Positions 51,611 to 60,021 of a stretch of DNA of 64,000 nucleotides are shown here, piece by piece. The notes beneath the pieces are model-generated. The model had not been told where the DNA came from, did not search any database, and was given only the letters and a program-made list of their open reading frames with translations. The translations under genes and the position numbers were made by a program. The DNA comes from Antarctobacter heliothermus (GTDB lineage Bacteria > Pseudomonadota > Alphaproteobacteria > Rhodobacterales > Rhodobacteraceae), in contig NZ_CP022543.1 in the NCBI RefSeq assembly GCF_002237555.1, forward strand, positions 1 through 64,000. Reading direction: 5' to 3'. Position 1 is the stretch's first letter; every line of letters starts with the position of its first letter.

Positions 51611-52891
51611 TCATGCCGCCTGCCCACTGAGCCTACCATAGAAGCTGCGCTCGAGATGCAGCTCCCCTGCCCCGGCTTTTTCGACCATGCCGCGCAGGTA
51701 TCCACCCGGCGAGGACACCTCTCCCGCGCTGTGCTTTTCGAAGACAAGCGCAAACGCGGCCGTGGCCACCTGGGTGCCCATTCGGTCCTGCGCCACGTTC
51801 CAGGCATGTTCCGAGATCCCGATCATCGGCCTGAGTTGACCGGCAACCCGGTGCAGATCGCCCCAATCCTTTAGGAACCCGCCCATATTGCGCGCCCAGG
51901 ATGCGAACTCCGGACAGGCCTGCATGATTGTCGGCAGGTCAAGCGCCGTCCGTTTCTTGCGCACCTCGGTCACCCAGTCTTCCAGCTCCCTGTCAACCCG
52001 CTCTTCGGCTGGACCTTTGGGCACCACACCCGCCGCTTCCTCTTTTTCAGAGGAATTACTAGATACAGGATTAAGTTGATTTGTAGTTAGTATATGAGGT
52101 TCAGAAATGACCTCCCTGGGGTTCATTTCTTGAGACTTCTTCATGGCTTGGACGTCTTTGTCATCAGTGTTTTCCACAGGTTCTGTCGCAACAGTCGCCT
52201 TGAGATAAGCCGCCTCGACCCGTTCCTGAAGCTCCTTGAACCACAACAGTAGTCGTTCCAACTGCTCAGAGCCGTCATGGCGACGTGGAAGCCGGTCCAG
52301 AAGCTCCTCAAAGAACCCCGTGAATTGCCTCCAGGGCCCACGCAGAGCGCTGCTGAGAGCTGCCTCGATCCGCGCACGGATCATCCGGCGCGCCACAGTG
52401 ATCTGGCGCTTCAGGCGCTGGCAGAGCTCGCGCTCGGCCTGCAACTCGGTATGAAGCTCCTCGAACTCCTCAACACGGGCTGAAAGCGGCGACAGGTCGA
52501 AGCCATAAGCCTCGACGATGCGGCCCTCGGTGTCCCTGCGGCCCCACCGCTTGCCATTGGGACTATCCTGGAAGGAGATCACGCCGATCTCAGCAAGACG
52601 CCGCGCGTGGCGCTTGAGCGCGGAGAGCGAGAACCCCGTCTGCCCCATCAGATAAGCGTTCGACGCCCAGACGATCGGACGCTGCCCCTCTTCCCAGTCC
52701 TGGGCCTGGGTAAACGCCCCGAGCGTGTCGAGGAGCATCATGTCGCCGGCCTTCAAGCCGATATGTGCCCCCACGCGCTTGAGCGCGACAAATGCTCGTG
52801 TTTTGGGTACTGCTACCCGTTCACCGGCTTGGGCAAGTTGCTCAGCAACCCCAAGACCCGGTGTTGGCTTGCGCCAACCTGTATGTTTCAT
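51611..52891 (-). CDS. repC: replication initiator RepC
   Basis: The 426-residue protein has the RepC N-terminal domain: 'RVGAHIGLKAGDMMLLDTLGAFTQ', 'IVWASNAYLMGQTGFSLSALKRHARRLAEIGVISFQDSPNGKRWG' and 'YGFDLSPL'. A coiled-coil/linker section at 145-290 follows, then a C-terminal winged helix ('LPTIMQACPEFASWARN', 'AAFALVFEKHSAGEVSSPGGYLRGMVEKA'). RepC binds an origin that lies within its own gene in this plasmid class. GGAGGTGA lies 10 bases before the ATG. It is preceded by the intergenic antisense RNA. Confidence 0.92.
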   Translation of the reverse strand: MKHTGWRKPTPGLGVAEQLAQAGERVAVPKTRAFVALKRVGAHIGLKAGDMMLLDTLGAFTQAQDWEEGQRPIVWASNAYLMGQTGFSLSALKRHARRLAEIGVISFQDSPNGKRWGRRDTEGRIVEAYGFDLSPLSARVEEFEELHTELQAERELCQRLKRQITVARRMIRARIEAALSSALRGPWRQFTGFFEELLDRLPRRHDGSEQLERLLLWFKELQERVEAAYLKATVATEPVENTDDKDVQAMKKSQEMNPREVISEPHILTTNQLNPVSSNSSEKEEAAGVVPKGPAEERVDRELEDWVTEVRKKRTALDLPTIMQACPEFASWARNMGGFLKDWGDLHRVAGQLRPMIGISEHAWNVAQDRMGTQVATAAFALVFEKHSAGEVSSPGGYLRGMVEKAGAGELHLERSFYGRLSGQAA

Positions 52892-52955
52892 GCCTGTATC
52901 TCACCTCCAGTTATGTGGAGGCAAAAGAAAGCCGTTCGCTCAGAAGCGTTCGTCG

Positions 52956-52984
52956 TTGACAGTGATTTCTGGGAGACCTATCTT
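52956..52984 (+). promoter_or_regulatory. promoter of the counter-transcribed RNA
   Basis: TTGACA (52956-52961) and TATCTT (52979-52984) are separated by 17 bases on the strand opposite to repABC, inside the repB-repC gap. A perfect -35 at this location is expected for the incompatibility ctRNA of repABC plasmids. Confidence 0.75.
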
Positions 52985-52990
52985 GAAGGC

Positions 52991-53040
52991 GACCAAACCA
53001 TTAAGATCAGCTCTCAGGCCACACCGCTTGGGGGCTTTTC
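52991..53040 (+). ncRNA. repABC counter-transcribed RNA (incompatibility antisense RNA)
   Basis: The RNA of about 50 nt is predicted from the promoter at 52956-52984 to a terminator hairpin: AGCTCTCA (53009-53016) pairs with TGGGGGCT (53029-53036, G-U pairs included) and is followed by a T-rich run, TTTCTTTT. The location between repB and repC, antisense to the repC leader, matches known ctRNAs that limit RepC synthesis and set incompatibility. The ends are estimates. Confidence 0.75.
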
Positions 53041-53117
53041 TTTTGCCTTTACTTCACTTTTTGTCCCTCTTTGCTCGTCGCCTCATCTTTGTTGAGAATA
53101 TTCCGCTGACATTGTCG

Positions 53118-54140
53118 TCAGTCGGTGTCCTTTTCCGAGCCTTCGGCGCTCAAGTAGTCGGCGACTAGATCTCCGAGCTTCTCAAGACGCTCTTGGTCAA
53201 TCGGCATACCTGCAACCTTGATGGATAAGTTGCCACCGATTGAAGTCGCCGAAAGATTGCGGTTGCCCACCTTGCGTTTGACCGTGAGCTTACGGGGCTT
53301 TGCCTTTGGTTTGGGCTTAGGTTTGCTCACCCTTTCCAAGCTCGCTAAGGCTGCTTGCAAGTCGCGAAAACTCATGTCGTAGACATTCTTGAACGCGTTC
53401 AAGATTTCATCCTGCGCGGCGAACACAGACCTTGCCCGCGAGACTAAGCTCTCATGCACGCCAATTTTCTTTGCGAAGGCCACAGCTGTCAGCTTTGCTT
53501 CGCCAGAAGCAAAGGTTTCATACATTTCACCAATCGAAACCAGCCGCTCAAATGGGCTAAGATTCTCGCGCTCCTCATTCTCGCGGAACCGCAGAAACAA
53601 CATCTCAAACTTGCTGTTCTCGGCGTCTCGCGCGACAGGCGAAGCTAGGATTGCACGAAGAGGTAAACCCAGCTCCGACGCGGCAGCCAGTCGGCGGCGT
53701 CCTGTAAGCATCACAAATGGAACGCCAGAGACGTTCGACGGCTCCAACGGATCCGGCTGCCAATCCGGATCCTTGGGCCACACCAGAATGGGGGTGTCCT
53801 GCCCATTCGACGCAATGCTGCTTACCAGAGACCTGAATGCTTCCTGAGACATCCAGTCTTGACGGCGGTCAGTCCCCATCGGATCTGAGATCTGGTCTGG
53901 CGACAGACTTATCTCGTGGCGGCCTTTTAGGATATCCGAACAAAGCTCGGCTCTGCTTCGCTCCACTGCGGCTTGCGACTGTGCAAGCGCCCCTGATTTC
54001 CAAGCGCTGCCGGCCCCCTTGAAAGGAGTGGAGACAGCATCACTCGGTTCTGCCCGGCCTTCGGGACCCGGCGTGCGCTCCATGGATGCTTCAGGGTTGG
54101 TAGCCTTGCTGACCAACGACCTAGGAATACTGCGTTTCAT
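53118..54140 (-). CDS. repB: partition protein RepB (ParB family)
   Basis: The 340-residue protein has the ParB/Sulfiredoxin-like N-terminal domain ('SPDQISDPMGTDRRQDW', 'LVSSIASNGQDTPILVWP', 'FVMLTGRRRLAAASELGLPLRAI'), then 'NEERENLSPFERLVSIGEMYE' and a helix-turn-helix ('TAVAFAKKIGVHESLVSRARSVFA'). The C-terminus is basic and Pro/Lys-rich. It binds parS-like palindromes; one lies inside this gene (53387-53404). It overlaps the repA stop (ATGA). Confidence 0.92.
   Translation of the reverse strand: MKRSIPRSLVSKATNPEASMERTPGPEGRAEPSDAVSTPFKGAGSAWKSGALAQSQAAVERSRAELCSDILKGRHEISLSPDQISDPMGTDRRQDWMSQEAFRSLVSSIASNGQDTPILVWPKDPDWQPDPLEPSNVSGVPFVMLTGRRRLAAASELGLPLRAILASPVARDAENSKFEMLFLRFRENEERENLSPFERLVSIGEMYETFASGEAKLTAVAFAKKIGVHESLVSRARSVFAAQDEILNAFKNVYDMSFRDLQAALASLERVSKPKPKPKAKPRKLTVKRKVGNRNLSATSIGGNLSIKVAGMPIDQERLEKLGDLVADYLSAEGSEKDTD
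53387..53404. repeat. 18-bp palindrome inside repB, second copy of the parS-like core
   Basis: TCTTGAACGCGTTCAAGA is a perfect palindrome with the same 18-bp core as the 38-bp palindrome upstream of repA (55626-55663). Its presence in a coding region, at the same codons 'LNAFK', argues for a conserved protein-binding site. It is the best candidate centromere-like site for RepB. Confidence 0.7.
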
Positions 54141-55492
54141 GCCTCGCCCTCGCCGTCATCTTCATAGAATTCGTCCATCCATGTATCAGCGTAGCCGCGT
54201 TCTAGTCCTGGCCAGAGCCGCGATACTATGGCGTCATTCACGGCATCGGCATTCGTGATGAACCGGTTGATCCCCTTGCGCTTTCCCGGCGTGTCCGGCT
54301 CATACTCGTATACGGACTGATAGACGTCTGACGCATTCGAGATCGCGTCGGAACGCAGATAAAAAACTGGCAGAATTTCCGTGGGGCAATGTTCCAGCAG
54401 GTTTCCGATGTGGTTGAGATCCTGCGCATTGGATCGTTGAACGATCGTAGGCAACAGCATGTTTGCACCGGTTCCGATTTCGATTCGTTCATGGGCCAGA
54501 ATGTGCTGAAGCATCCCCAGCAGGCCGGTCACAAAGGTCGACAGCGTTGCGATGTCGAACCCCTTCATGGTTTGCGGGATGACCAGCGAAGTCGAAGCAA
54601 TCACGTTATTCAGCTGAAAAAGTGTTAACGCAGGTTGATAGTCGATAATGATTACGTCGAGGGTCTCGGACAGCGCAGCATCCAGCCGCTGCTGATCGAC
54701 CTTGCCCTCGATTACCAATTCGTTGGGCAGCGTCTTTGGCGGGTGGCCGGCCTTCCACCGATCAATGGCATCGCGCAGGTAGCGATAGAAGCTCTTTCCG
54801 GCGGGGGCCTCGCGCACAAGGCGCGCAATCTGGATCTCACCCTCAGACGTTTCGCCATGAGCCGGCAGCAGACGCAGCCCCGGCCACGAGGTCTTGAGAA
54901 AGAAACTGTCGAGCGTCTGCGCATCGTGATCGGTGTATGGCGCATCTTCCGACTGGAAGAGGCCGGCAAAGTCCACCATAGAAGCGGTGTTTTCGTCGGG
55001 CATCTGTGGAAGTCCTTCCCCCCCGACAAAGTAGAGAGTTATCGTGCTTTGCGGGTCTGCGTCCATGACACCAACGCGCATCCCGTAATGCAAACTGAGA
55101 TACTGCGCAAAATGCGCTGCGCTCAGGCTTTTGGCGGTGCCGCCTTTCTGGCTGGCAAACGAGATGACGGGTAAGGGGGCGTCGGTCTTGCGCCAGGCTA
55201 GGTAGTCGTAGGGCCGCTTTGCCGAGGCCGCCAGAAGGGCCCGCATATGCATCAATTCGGAAAGCGTGAAAACGCGCTCTCTTCCAACATATTCGCCCGC
55301 AGGAAAGTCGTCGCTCGAATTGGCGAACTTGGTGAGATACTGAATACTAACGTTCAGAAACCTTGCGCACTGGCGCATTGACCACGTGCGTTTGATGCGC
55401 TGACGCAAGGTGAGTTCCTTGTTCACTGCCACCATCGTGCGCTCAAGCCCACGTGACAGGTCCGTCAAAAACTGTTCTAGACTACCGCTCAT
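54137..55492 (-). CDS. repA: partition ATPase RepA (ParA family)
   Basis: The 451-residue protein has a DNA-binding N-terminal part (residues 25-120, 'RQCARFLNVSIQYLTKFA') and a ParA ATPase with the deviant Walker motif 'FASQKGGTAKSLSAAHFAQYL', then 'VGVMDADPQSTITLYF' and 'LDVIIIDYQPALTLF'. The usual RepA motif is KGGSGKTT, so the Ala and Ser here are notable, but both Lys residues are kept. The start at 55492 has TTAGGA upstream; an in-frame extension to 56104 runs through the DUF736 pseudogene and is rejected. First gene of repABC; it should repress the operon with RepB. Confidence 0.9.
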   Translation of the reverse strand: MSGSLEQFLTDLSRGLERTMVAVNKELTLRQRIKRTWSMRQCARFLNVSIQYLTKFANSSDDFPAGEYVGRERVFTLSELMHMRALLAASAKRPYDYLAWRKTDAPLPVISFASQKGGTAKSLSAAHFAQYLSLHYGMRVGVMDADPQSTITLYFVGGEGLPQMPDENTASMVDFAGLFQSEDAPYTDHDAQTLDSFFLKTSWPGLRLLPAHGETSEGEIQIARLVREAPAGKSFYRYLRDAIDRWKAGHPPKTLPNELVIEGKVDQQRLDAALSETLDVIIIDYQPALTLFQLNNVIASTSLVIPQTMKGFDIATLSTFVTGLLGMLQHILAHERIEIGTGANMLLPTIVQRSNAQDLNHIGNLLEHCPTEILPVFYLRSDAISNASDVYQSVYEYEPDTPGKRKGINRFITNADAVNDAIVSRLWPGLERGYADTWMDEFYEDDGEGEA

Positions 55493-55625
55493 TCCTAAGC
55501 CCTGACTTCGGTTGGGTCCGAGTTCGACTCGATTCTGTTTCGATGGTAGCACGGTTTTGGAGGAAAGATAAAGATACCACGCGCCTACAGGTTTCAGGCG
55601 CTTATTTAGAAGCTCCGCGACCCCA

Positions 55626-55663
55626 AAAGCTCCAATCTTGAACGCGTTCAAGATTGGAGCTTT
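55626..55663. repeat. 38-bp perfect palindrome upstream of repA, candidate parS/operator
   Basis: Each 19-base arm is the exact complement of the other. The core is CTTGAACGCGTTCAAG and the outer arms extend through GCTCCAAT to AAAG. The core recurs in repB at 53387-53404. It lies 134 bases before the repA start. RepABC plasmids carry group-specific palindromes at this location that serve as RepB-binding partition sites. Confidence 0.75.
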
Positions 55664-55701
55664 GATGGGCCAATCCGCAGGGAGACGACCAGCCTTAGCC
55701 A

Positions 55702-56040
55702 TCAAGCGGCGTCTTTGGAATCCCAGGGGATAACCGCCTGCGGGGACAGATCGGCCTGGTTCGCGGCCTTGCCGAGGTTGGCGTTGAAACCGTGGTCGCG
55801 GATGGTCAGCATGTAGTAGACGGCGCCGGTCTCCTTGTTCTGCTTCTTCCAGATGCAGCCGCATTCGACCAGCTTGCCGCGTGGGGAGCGGCCGAGGACG
55901 CGGTGCGTGGGGGCCATCGGGTTCGCGCTTGCGACAGGTTCGACCGTGATGTCGAGGGCGAAGGTCAGGGTCGAGATAGAGCCGACGCCCTTGGCGGTTT
56001 AGATGTCGGCGCAAGTGAATTTGATGCAGTTTGTGGTCAT
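55702..56040 (-). pseudogene. DUF736-like gene with an in-frame stop codon
   Basis: From the ATG at 56040 the frame reads 'TTNCIKFTCADI', then TAA at codon 14 (56001-55999), then 'TAKGVGSISTLTFALDITVE', 'NPMAPTHRVLGRSPRGKLVE' and 'YYMLTIRDHGFNANLGKAAN' to 55702. The pattern fits small DUF736-type plasmid proteins of about 100 residues. Internal starts could still give a 71-residue product from 55917, lacking the first strands. It sits upstream of repA in the same direction. Confidence 0.6.
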
Positions 56041-56660
56041 TGCTCTTCTCCTTGTTTGCGTTGCAATGATGGTCACCTTGCAGCTGGCCAAGGCCCAATC
56101 GCACCGAAGGCGGAGCGGAGAGGGGCAGGCGTCGGTCTTTTTGCCTCGCTAGGAATGACCCGCAGGGTCAGGGAAAAAGATCCGGGACAACCTTTGTGGA
56201 CGGGACGACAGATGCGATCAGCATGTCATGCAATTCAGACAAAGGGAGAAGTGCGGTGGCCGCGAAGGAAACTGGGGGAACAGCTGAGAGAGATGTCGAG
56301 TGGCCTTGGCTCCTTTCTAAACTCATCGAAGATAAGACAAAGCCCCGACGTCAAAGTCGCATCCCCTAGGATCACTGACGCGTCCATTGTGGTCGCTGAA
56401 GCGCCCTCGATGCGGATGAGTGCTCGAGGTGAACAGAGCGTGAAACGAAAGGTCGGGTCGTCACTAGACACCGCAACCATCCAATCGCCCGAAATGACAG
56501 CCCGGCTGGCTGGTTCGGTCAGAAAATGCGACAGGACATTTGGCCAAGGGCCGCCGCTGCCAACGGGCAGGGCATACCGCCTAGCTTTGGCAGCCGACGC
56601 CGGCTTGCCCTTCCAGTGCTCATGCTATACGTCATTGACACATATGTCGCCGAAACCTAT
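56041..56660. other. gap between the repABC region and the toxin-antitoxin genes
   Basis: About 620 bases hold no convincing gene; the long plus-strand frame from 55792 is a shadow of the DUF736 pseudogene. Near its right end TTGACA (56635-56640) is 17 bases from TATATG (56658-56663), a plausible promoter for the toxin-antitoxin pair that would start within the first codons of the 56661 ATG and so favours the ATG at 56673. Confidence 0.45.
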
Positions 56661-57014
56661 ATGGAACTGACGATGACGCGATTGCAGACAGTGGTCGAAC
56701 TGCCCGAATTCCAAAGGCGCGCAAAGGCAATCATGTCGGACCGGGAGCGCGAGGCTGCGATCGACTTCATTGCAGCCAATCCGGAAGCTGGCGTCTCTCT
56801 TGGCGGCGGACTTCGGAAGGTCCGCATCCCGAGAGAGGGAGGTGGAAAGAGTGGCGGGTTCAGGACGGTGTATGTCTTTGGCGGGACCCGTATGCCGATC
56901 TTTCTGATCACGGTCTTCGCCAAGAATGAGAAAGCCAACCTGTCGAAGTTTGAGCAAGCCGCGGCGGTAGAGATGAGCAAAGCGCTTGTCGCGAAATATG
57001 GAGACGCTACATGA
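56661..57014 (+). CDS. RelE/HigB-type toxin
   Basis: The protein of about 113-117 residues has 'VVELPEFQRRAKAIMSDRERE', 'AAIDFIAANPEAGVSLGGGLRKVRI', 'GGKSGGFRTVYVFGGTRMPIFLITVFAKNEKANLS', the layout of HigB2/RelE-type ribosome-dependent RNases in toxin-first operons. Two starts are possible: 56661 or 56673 (MTRLQ). It overlaps the antitoxin start (ATGA). The pair is probably a plasmid-stability module. Confidence 0.85.
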   Translation: MELTMTRLQTVVELPEFQRRAKAIMSDREREAAIDFIAANPEAGVSLGGGLRKVRIPREGGGKSGGFRTVYVFGGTRMPIFLITVFAKNEKANLSKFEQAAAVEMSKALVAKYGDAT

Positions 57015-57304
57015 CTGCATTCGAATCCGTATCCAAGGGCCTGGAAGAGGCGCTGGCCTTCGCGAGTGGCGATTTGGCAGGCGCGAAGGTACATGAAGTG
57101 ACCGTTGCTGAGGTCGACGTCGCCGAAGTCCGGCAGCGAACCGGTCTGTCCCAGGCAGAATTCGCGAAGAGCATAGGCGTCGCGAAAGGCACACTGCTGA
57201 ATTGGGAACATGGGCGCCGCCACCCGACGGGTCCCGCACAAGTTCTTCTCGCCCTCATCGACAAGAAACCTTCCGTGGTCCAGGATTTGCTGCGCGGCGC
57301 GTGA
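57011..57304 (+). CDS. HigA/NadS-type antitoxin (HTH, Xre family)
   Basis: The 97-residue protein has a C-terminal Xre helix-turn-helix, 'RQRTGLSQAEFAKSIGVAKGTLLNWEHGRRHPTGPAQVLLALI', and an N-terminal toxin-binding helix. It is translationally coupled to the toxin gene. It likely represses its own promoter. Confidence 0.87.
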   Translation: MTAFESVSKGLEEALAFASGDLAGAKVHEVTVAEVDVAEVRQRTGLSQAEFAKSIGVAKGTLLNWEHGRRHPTGPAQVLLALIDKKPSVVQDLLRGA

Positions 57305-57312
57305 ACCGGGGC

Positions 57313-57471
57313 CTACGCCCCAATCCTTTTGATGCGGATTCCGAGCTTGCGAGCCTTGTCGACGATGCTCTCGGTGATGCCCGAACGAGGTGTCGCGATA
57401 AAACCCTGCGGCATGTTTCTCGAGTATCGTGTCGTTGCGCTTGGAGGCGGCGGCCTTGCCGTGGCTCTTTC
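57313..57471 (-). pseudogene. DUF2493/SLOG-type protein, C-terminal remnant
   Basis: The minus-strand frame ending at TAG 57313 reads 'HGKAAASKRNDTILEKHAAG', then 'IATPRSGITESIVDKARKLG' and 'IRIKRIGA', similar to the nucleotide-sugar-like SLOG domain of DUF2493 plasmid proteins ('KRND', 'GSGITENLVDKA'). Just upstream the frame has TGA where Trp is expected ('QPE*KSHGKA'), and IS copy 3 follows about 70 bases on. So it is a double-broken fragment. Confidence 0.45.
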
Positions 57472-57538
57472 ACTCGGGCTGGGGCAGGGGGCTATGATCG
57501 GTCTCGCCAGGACTCGGTGGCGCGCCATGAAGTGCGAT

Positions 57539-58347
57539 GGCTTTGTCAGGTTGCTGACGCCGCATCGGCGGGGTAGTTCTTTGTTATGCTGAACACCAAA
57601 GATTTGTCCCGGATCAAAGGCTTCCGGTTTCCACGGAGCGTGATTGGTTACGCCGTCCGGGCCTACCACCGCTTCGCTCTGAGCCTGCGCGACGTCGAAG
57701 ACCTGTTGGCTGAACGCGGGGTTACAGTGTCGTACGAAACGATCCGGGATTGGGTGAGCCGGTTCGGGCACCAGTTTGCCGCAAAAATCCGCCGTGACCG
57801 TTTAGCGCCGGCAGATAAATGGCATCTCGATGAAGTCGTTATCCAAATCAAGGGACGAAGCCACTGGCTTTAGCGGGCCGTCGACGCCAAGGGCGACGTG
57901 CTCGAAATCCTGATCCAGTCCCGACGCAACAAGGCCGCGGCCCGCCGATTTCTCCGCAAACTGATGAAACGTTGGGGCCAACCCCGTGTGCTGGTGACGG
58001 ACAAGCTGCGCTCTTACGGTGCAGCCAAGGCAGAAATCGCCCCCGGGATCGAGCACCGCCAGCACAAGGGTTTGAACAACCGAAGCGAGGCCTCCCACCG
58101 GCATACACGAAGACGCGAGAAGATCATGGGTCGGTTTAAATCCCCGCGCCAAGCACAGCAGTTTCTATCCGTGCATGATCAGGCCACCAGTCTGTTTCGC
58201 CCGAAGCGCCACCGCCTGTCCGCAGAATCTTACCGCCACGCTAGGAACGACGCACTCTCGCTTTGGACCGGTTATTCCAACGAATTGACTGCGTGATCTT
58301 CGCCGTCACCAATAAACTCAGCCTGACATCAGCAACCTGACAAAGCC
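57539..58347 (+). mobile_element. IS6-family element, copy 3 (809 bp), inactive
   Basis: It has the same 19-bp ends as copies 1, 2 and 4 (GGCTTTGTCAGGTTGCTGA at 57539 and complement ending 58347). The flanking 8-mers (AGTGCGAT left, CATTCTGT right) differ, so one side was replaced by deletion or recombination. It carries several substitutions relative to the other copies and is the oldest of the four. Confidence 0.93.
57586..58296 (+). pseudogene. IS6-family transposase (copy 3) with amber stop
   Basis: The 236-codon frame is interrupted at codon 96 by TAG (57871-57873), where the intact copies have TGG ('HWLWRAVDAK' becomes 'HWL*RAVDAK'). Other changes include Trp to Arg ('YAVRAYHRF') and Ser to Leu. 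The stop falls between the first and second catalytic Asp. Confidence 0.92.
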
Positions 58348-58795
58348 CATTCTGTTGTTCCTGCTGCCCGCTTTTCCCTACCCGCAGCGCCCGGTGCCGC
58401 CGATCTGGCCGGTGCGCGCGCGTCGTCATGTCATCGAGCGTTTGGATTGCAGCATCGAGGTTGAGCGCCTACCGCTGCGCTATTGGGGCGGTGATCTGAA
58501 GCCACTGATCCGGCGTCTCGCGCCGCATCTGCGTCAGATCATCGAGGTACAGGGTGAAACCCGTCGCGAAACCTCCGTATTTGCCCCTGGCATGCTCAAG
58601 GAGGCCTCAAGAGCACCCGAGCCAGTCGAAGCGGAGCAAGATACCCCAGTGCGCAATTCTGAGCCCCCTGTGGTGCCTCAGCGATCAGACAAGCCGAAGG
58701 CCAAGGCACCGGTAAAGCGGCGGAGCCCTTCAGCGCAAAAAACGAAGGGCCCTAAACTGCCGCCCAAGGCAAAGCCGGTGCAGGCGGCGGAGTAA
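58348..58795 (+). pseudogene. unidentified gene, 5'-truncated by IS copy 3
   Basis: The frame is open from the IS border and reads 'LLPAFPYPQRPVPPIWPVRA', 'VERLPLRYWGGDLKPLIRRL' and a Pro/Lys/Ala-rich basic tail ('KPKAKAPVKRRSPSAQKTKG'). No start codon or ribosome binding site of its own is evident. The low-complexity basic C-terminus suggests a nucleic-acid-binding or structural protein. I do not recognise it. Confidence 0.5.
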
Positions 58796-58824
58796 ATGCA
58801 GCGTCCATGGTGACCCTATAGTGC

Positions 58825-59871
58825 TCAGTATGGAAGACTATCAATTCGCCGTCTTGGATCGAAGATATCTAGCGCCAACCTAGACGCTTTGGCTGAAATG
58901 CGAGCTGTTGGGTCGTTTTCAAGGCTTTGGTTTACGGTGAATGTGCAAGCACCGTCACCACTATATCCTTGCTCATCGTATATCACTTGGAGGGACGTCG
59001 AAGGACCGTCTGTCGAGCCAGACCAAGTGGGCTTTTCTGATGTTTCATAATAGACGAAATCACCGTAGTTTTGTATCTCCAAAGCACTTTCGTCTCGTTC
59101 CCAAGCCACCCTATTTTTGCACGATTGGCGAAAGTCCGCCTCCGCTAGAAGTACCCCTTCGTAGTTGATTGGACCGATCTGAATACCCCACCGTCCCGCT
59201 TGATCCACGGTTTCTACAAACAGCATTTGATCAGATGGCGTCTCCAGCATCGACGCCATCAATGAAGGTGAAAGATGTACGCCATCTTCAAAATTTTTGT
59301 TCTGAACGAGTTGGCGAATAGTTATGGAAATCGTTCGGAGCGCAATTGCATAAGCAAAATTAATATCCTCTTCGGTGTAGCGTCCGGGTATAATATCAAG
59401 AGATGGAGCGTGAAAACCTAACTGCGCCGCTGGATGCATGATCCGCCATTTTCCATTTATCCCGTCACCAAAATAGCTACCAGACATAAAAAGTAGACTG
59501 CAGGCACTTTCACAGTTTGCACCCATTTCCAATTTGGTCCCAACAAGTTCAGATCGAAAAAAATCCGCTAGTTTGAGCGCTTCTATTAGAGAGCCCCCTG
59601 GACTGTTTAGGCAAACAACTGCATTCGACCAATTGGGAGTATCACGATTTTGTTTTACTTCCAGCCTATTAAAGGAAGATTTTAGAACTGGGATCATCCG
59701 ATCAGCGTCGCCCGTTTGGAATTTACCGGAAATTCGATGCGTGCAGGGGCGCATTGGATCTGGAAAACTGTAAGCGGGTTGTTGATAGCCCTGCAGTCCA
59801 AAGAATTCTAACTGCGCGGAACGGACTGGCGAAGCGAATAAAAGTGTTAGCAAAAGAGTAAAACGAACCAT
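58825..59871 (-). CDS. exported ClpP/crotonase-fold serine protease-like protein
   Basis: The 348-residue protein has a signal peptide ('MVRFTLLLTLLFASPVRSA'). The ClpP-like core shows 'VVCLNSPGGSLIEALKLADFFR', the nucleophile region 'GANCESACSLLFMSG' (Ser in Glu-Ser-Ala-Cys) and the His region 'AAQLGFHAPS', as in COG3904-type periplasmic proteins. A C-terminal 100 residues with Cys residues has no known fold. The lower GC content and AT-rich codons differ from neighbours, suggesting transfer. It stands alone between IS copies 3 and 4. Confidence 0.7.
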   Translation of the reverse strand: MVRFTLLLTLLFASPVRSAQLEFFGLQGYQQPAYSFPDPMRPCTHRISGKFQTGDADRMIPVLKSSFNRLEVKQNRDTPNWSNAVVCLNSPGGSLIEALKLADFFRSELVGTKLEMGANCESACSLLFMSGSYFGDGINGKWRIMHPAAQLGFHAPSLDIIPGRYTEEDINFAYAIALRTISITIRQLVQNKNFEDGVHLSPSLMASMLETPSDQMLFVETVDQAGRWGIQIGPINYEGVLLAEADFRQSCKNRVAWERDESALEIQNYGDFVYYETSEKPTWSGSTDGPSTSLQVIYDEQGYSGDGACTFTVNQSLENDPTARISAKASRLALDIFDPRRRIDSLPY

Positions 59872-60021
59872 AATAACTCCTGTTTAGGCTTGGCGGACGC
59901 TCCCCCAAATGGCCTGCCGCTTACCGCAAGGTCACCGGATTTTGTCGCCAGATCAAGTTACTTGCACTTCAAGTTCGCTCTACGGTGTCCTTCGGTGAAG
60001 GTTCTGTGATCTGCCTTCACT

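Noticed and set aside
54137..56104. 655-codon extension of RepA
   Set aside because: The first 204 codons run out of frame through the DUF736 pseudogene and the palindrome; RepA proteins of this type are about 400-450 residues and a Shine-Dalgarno precedes 55492.
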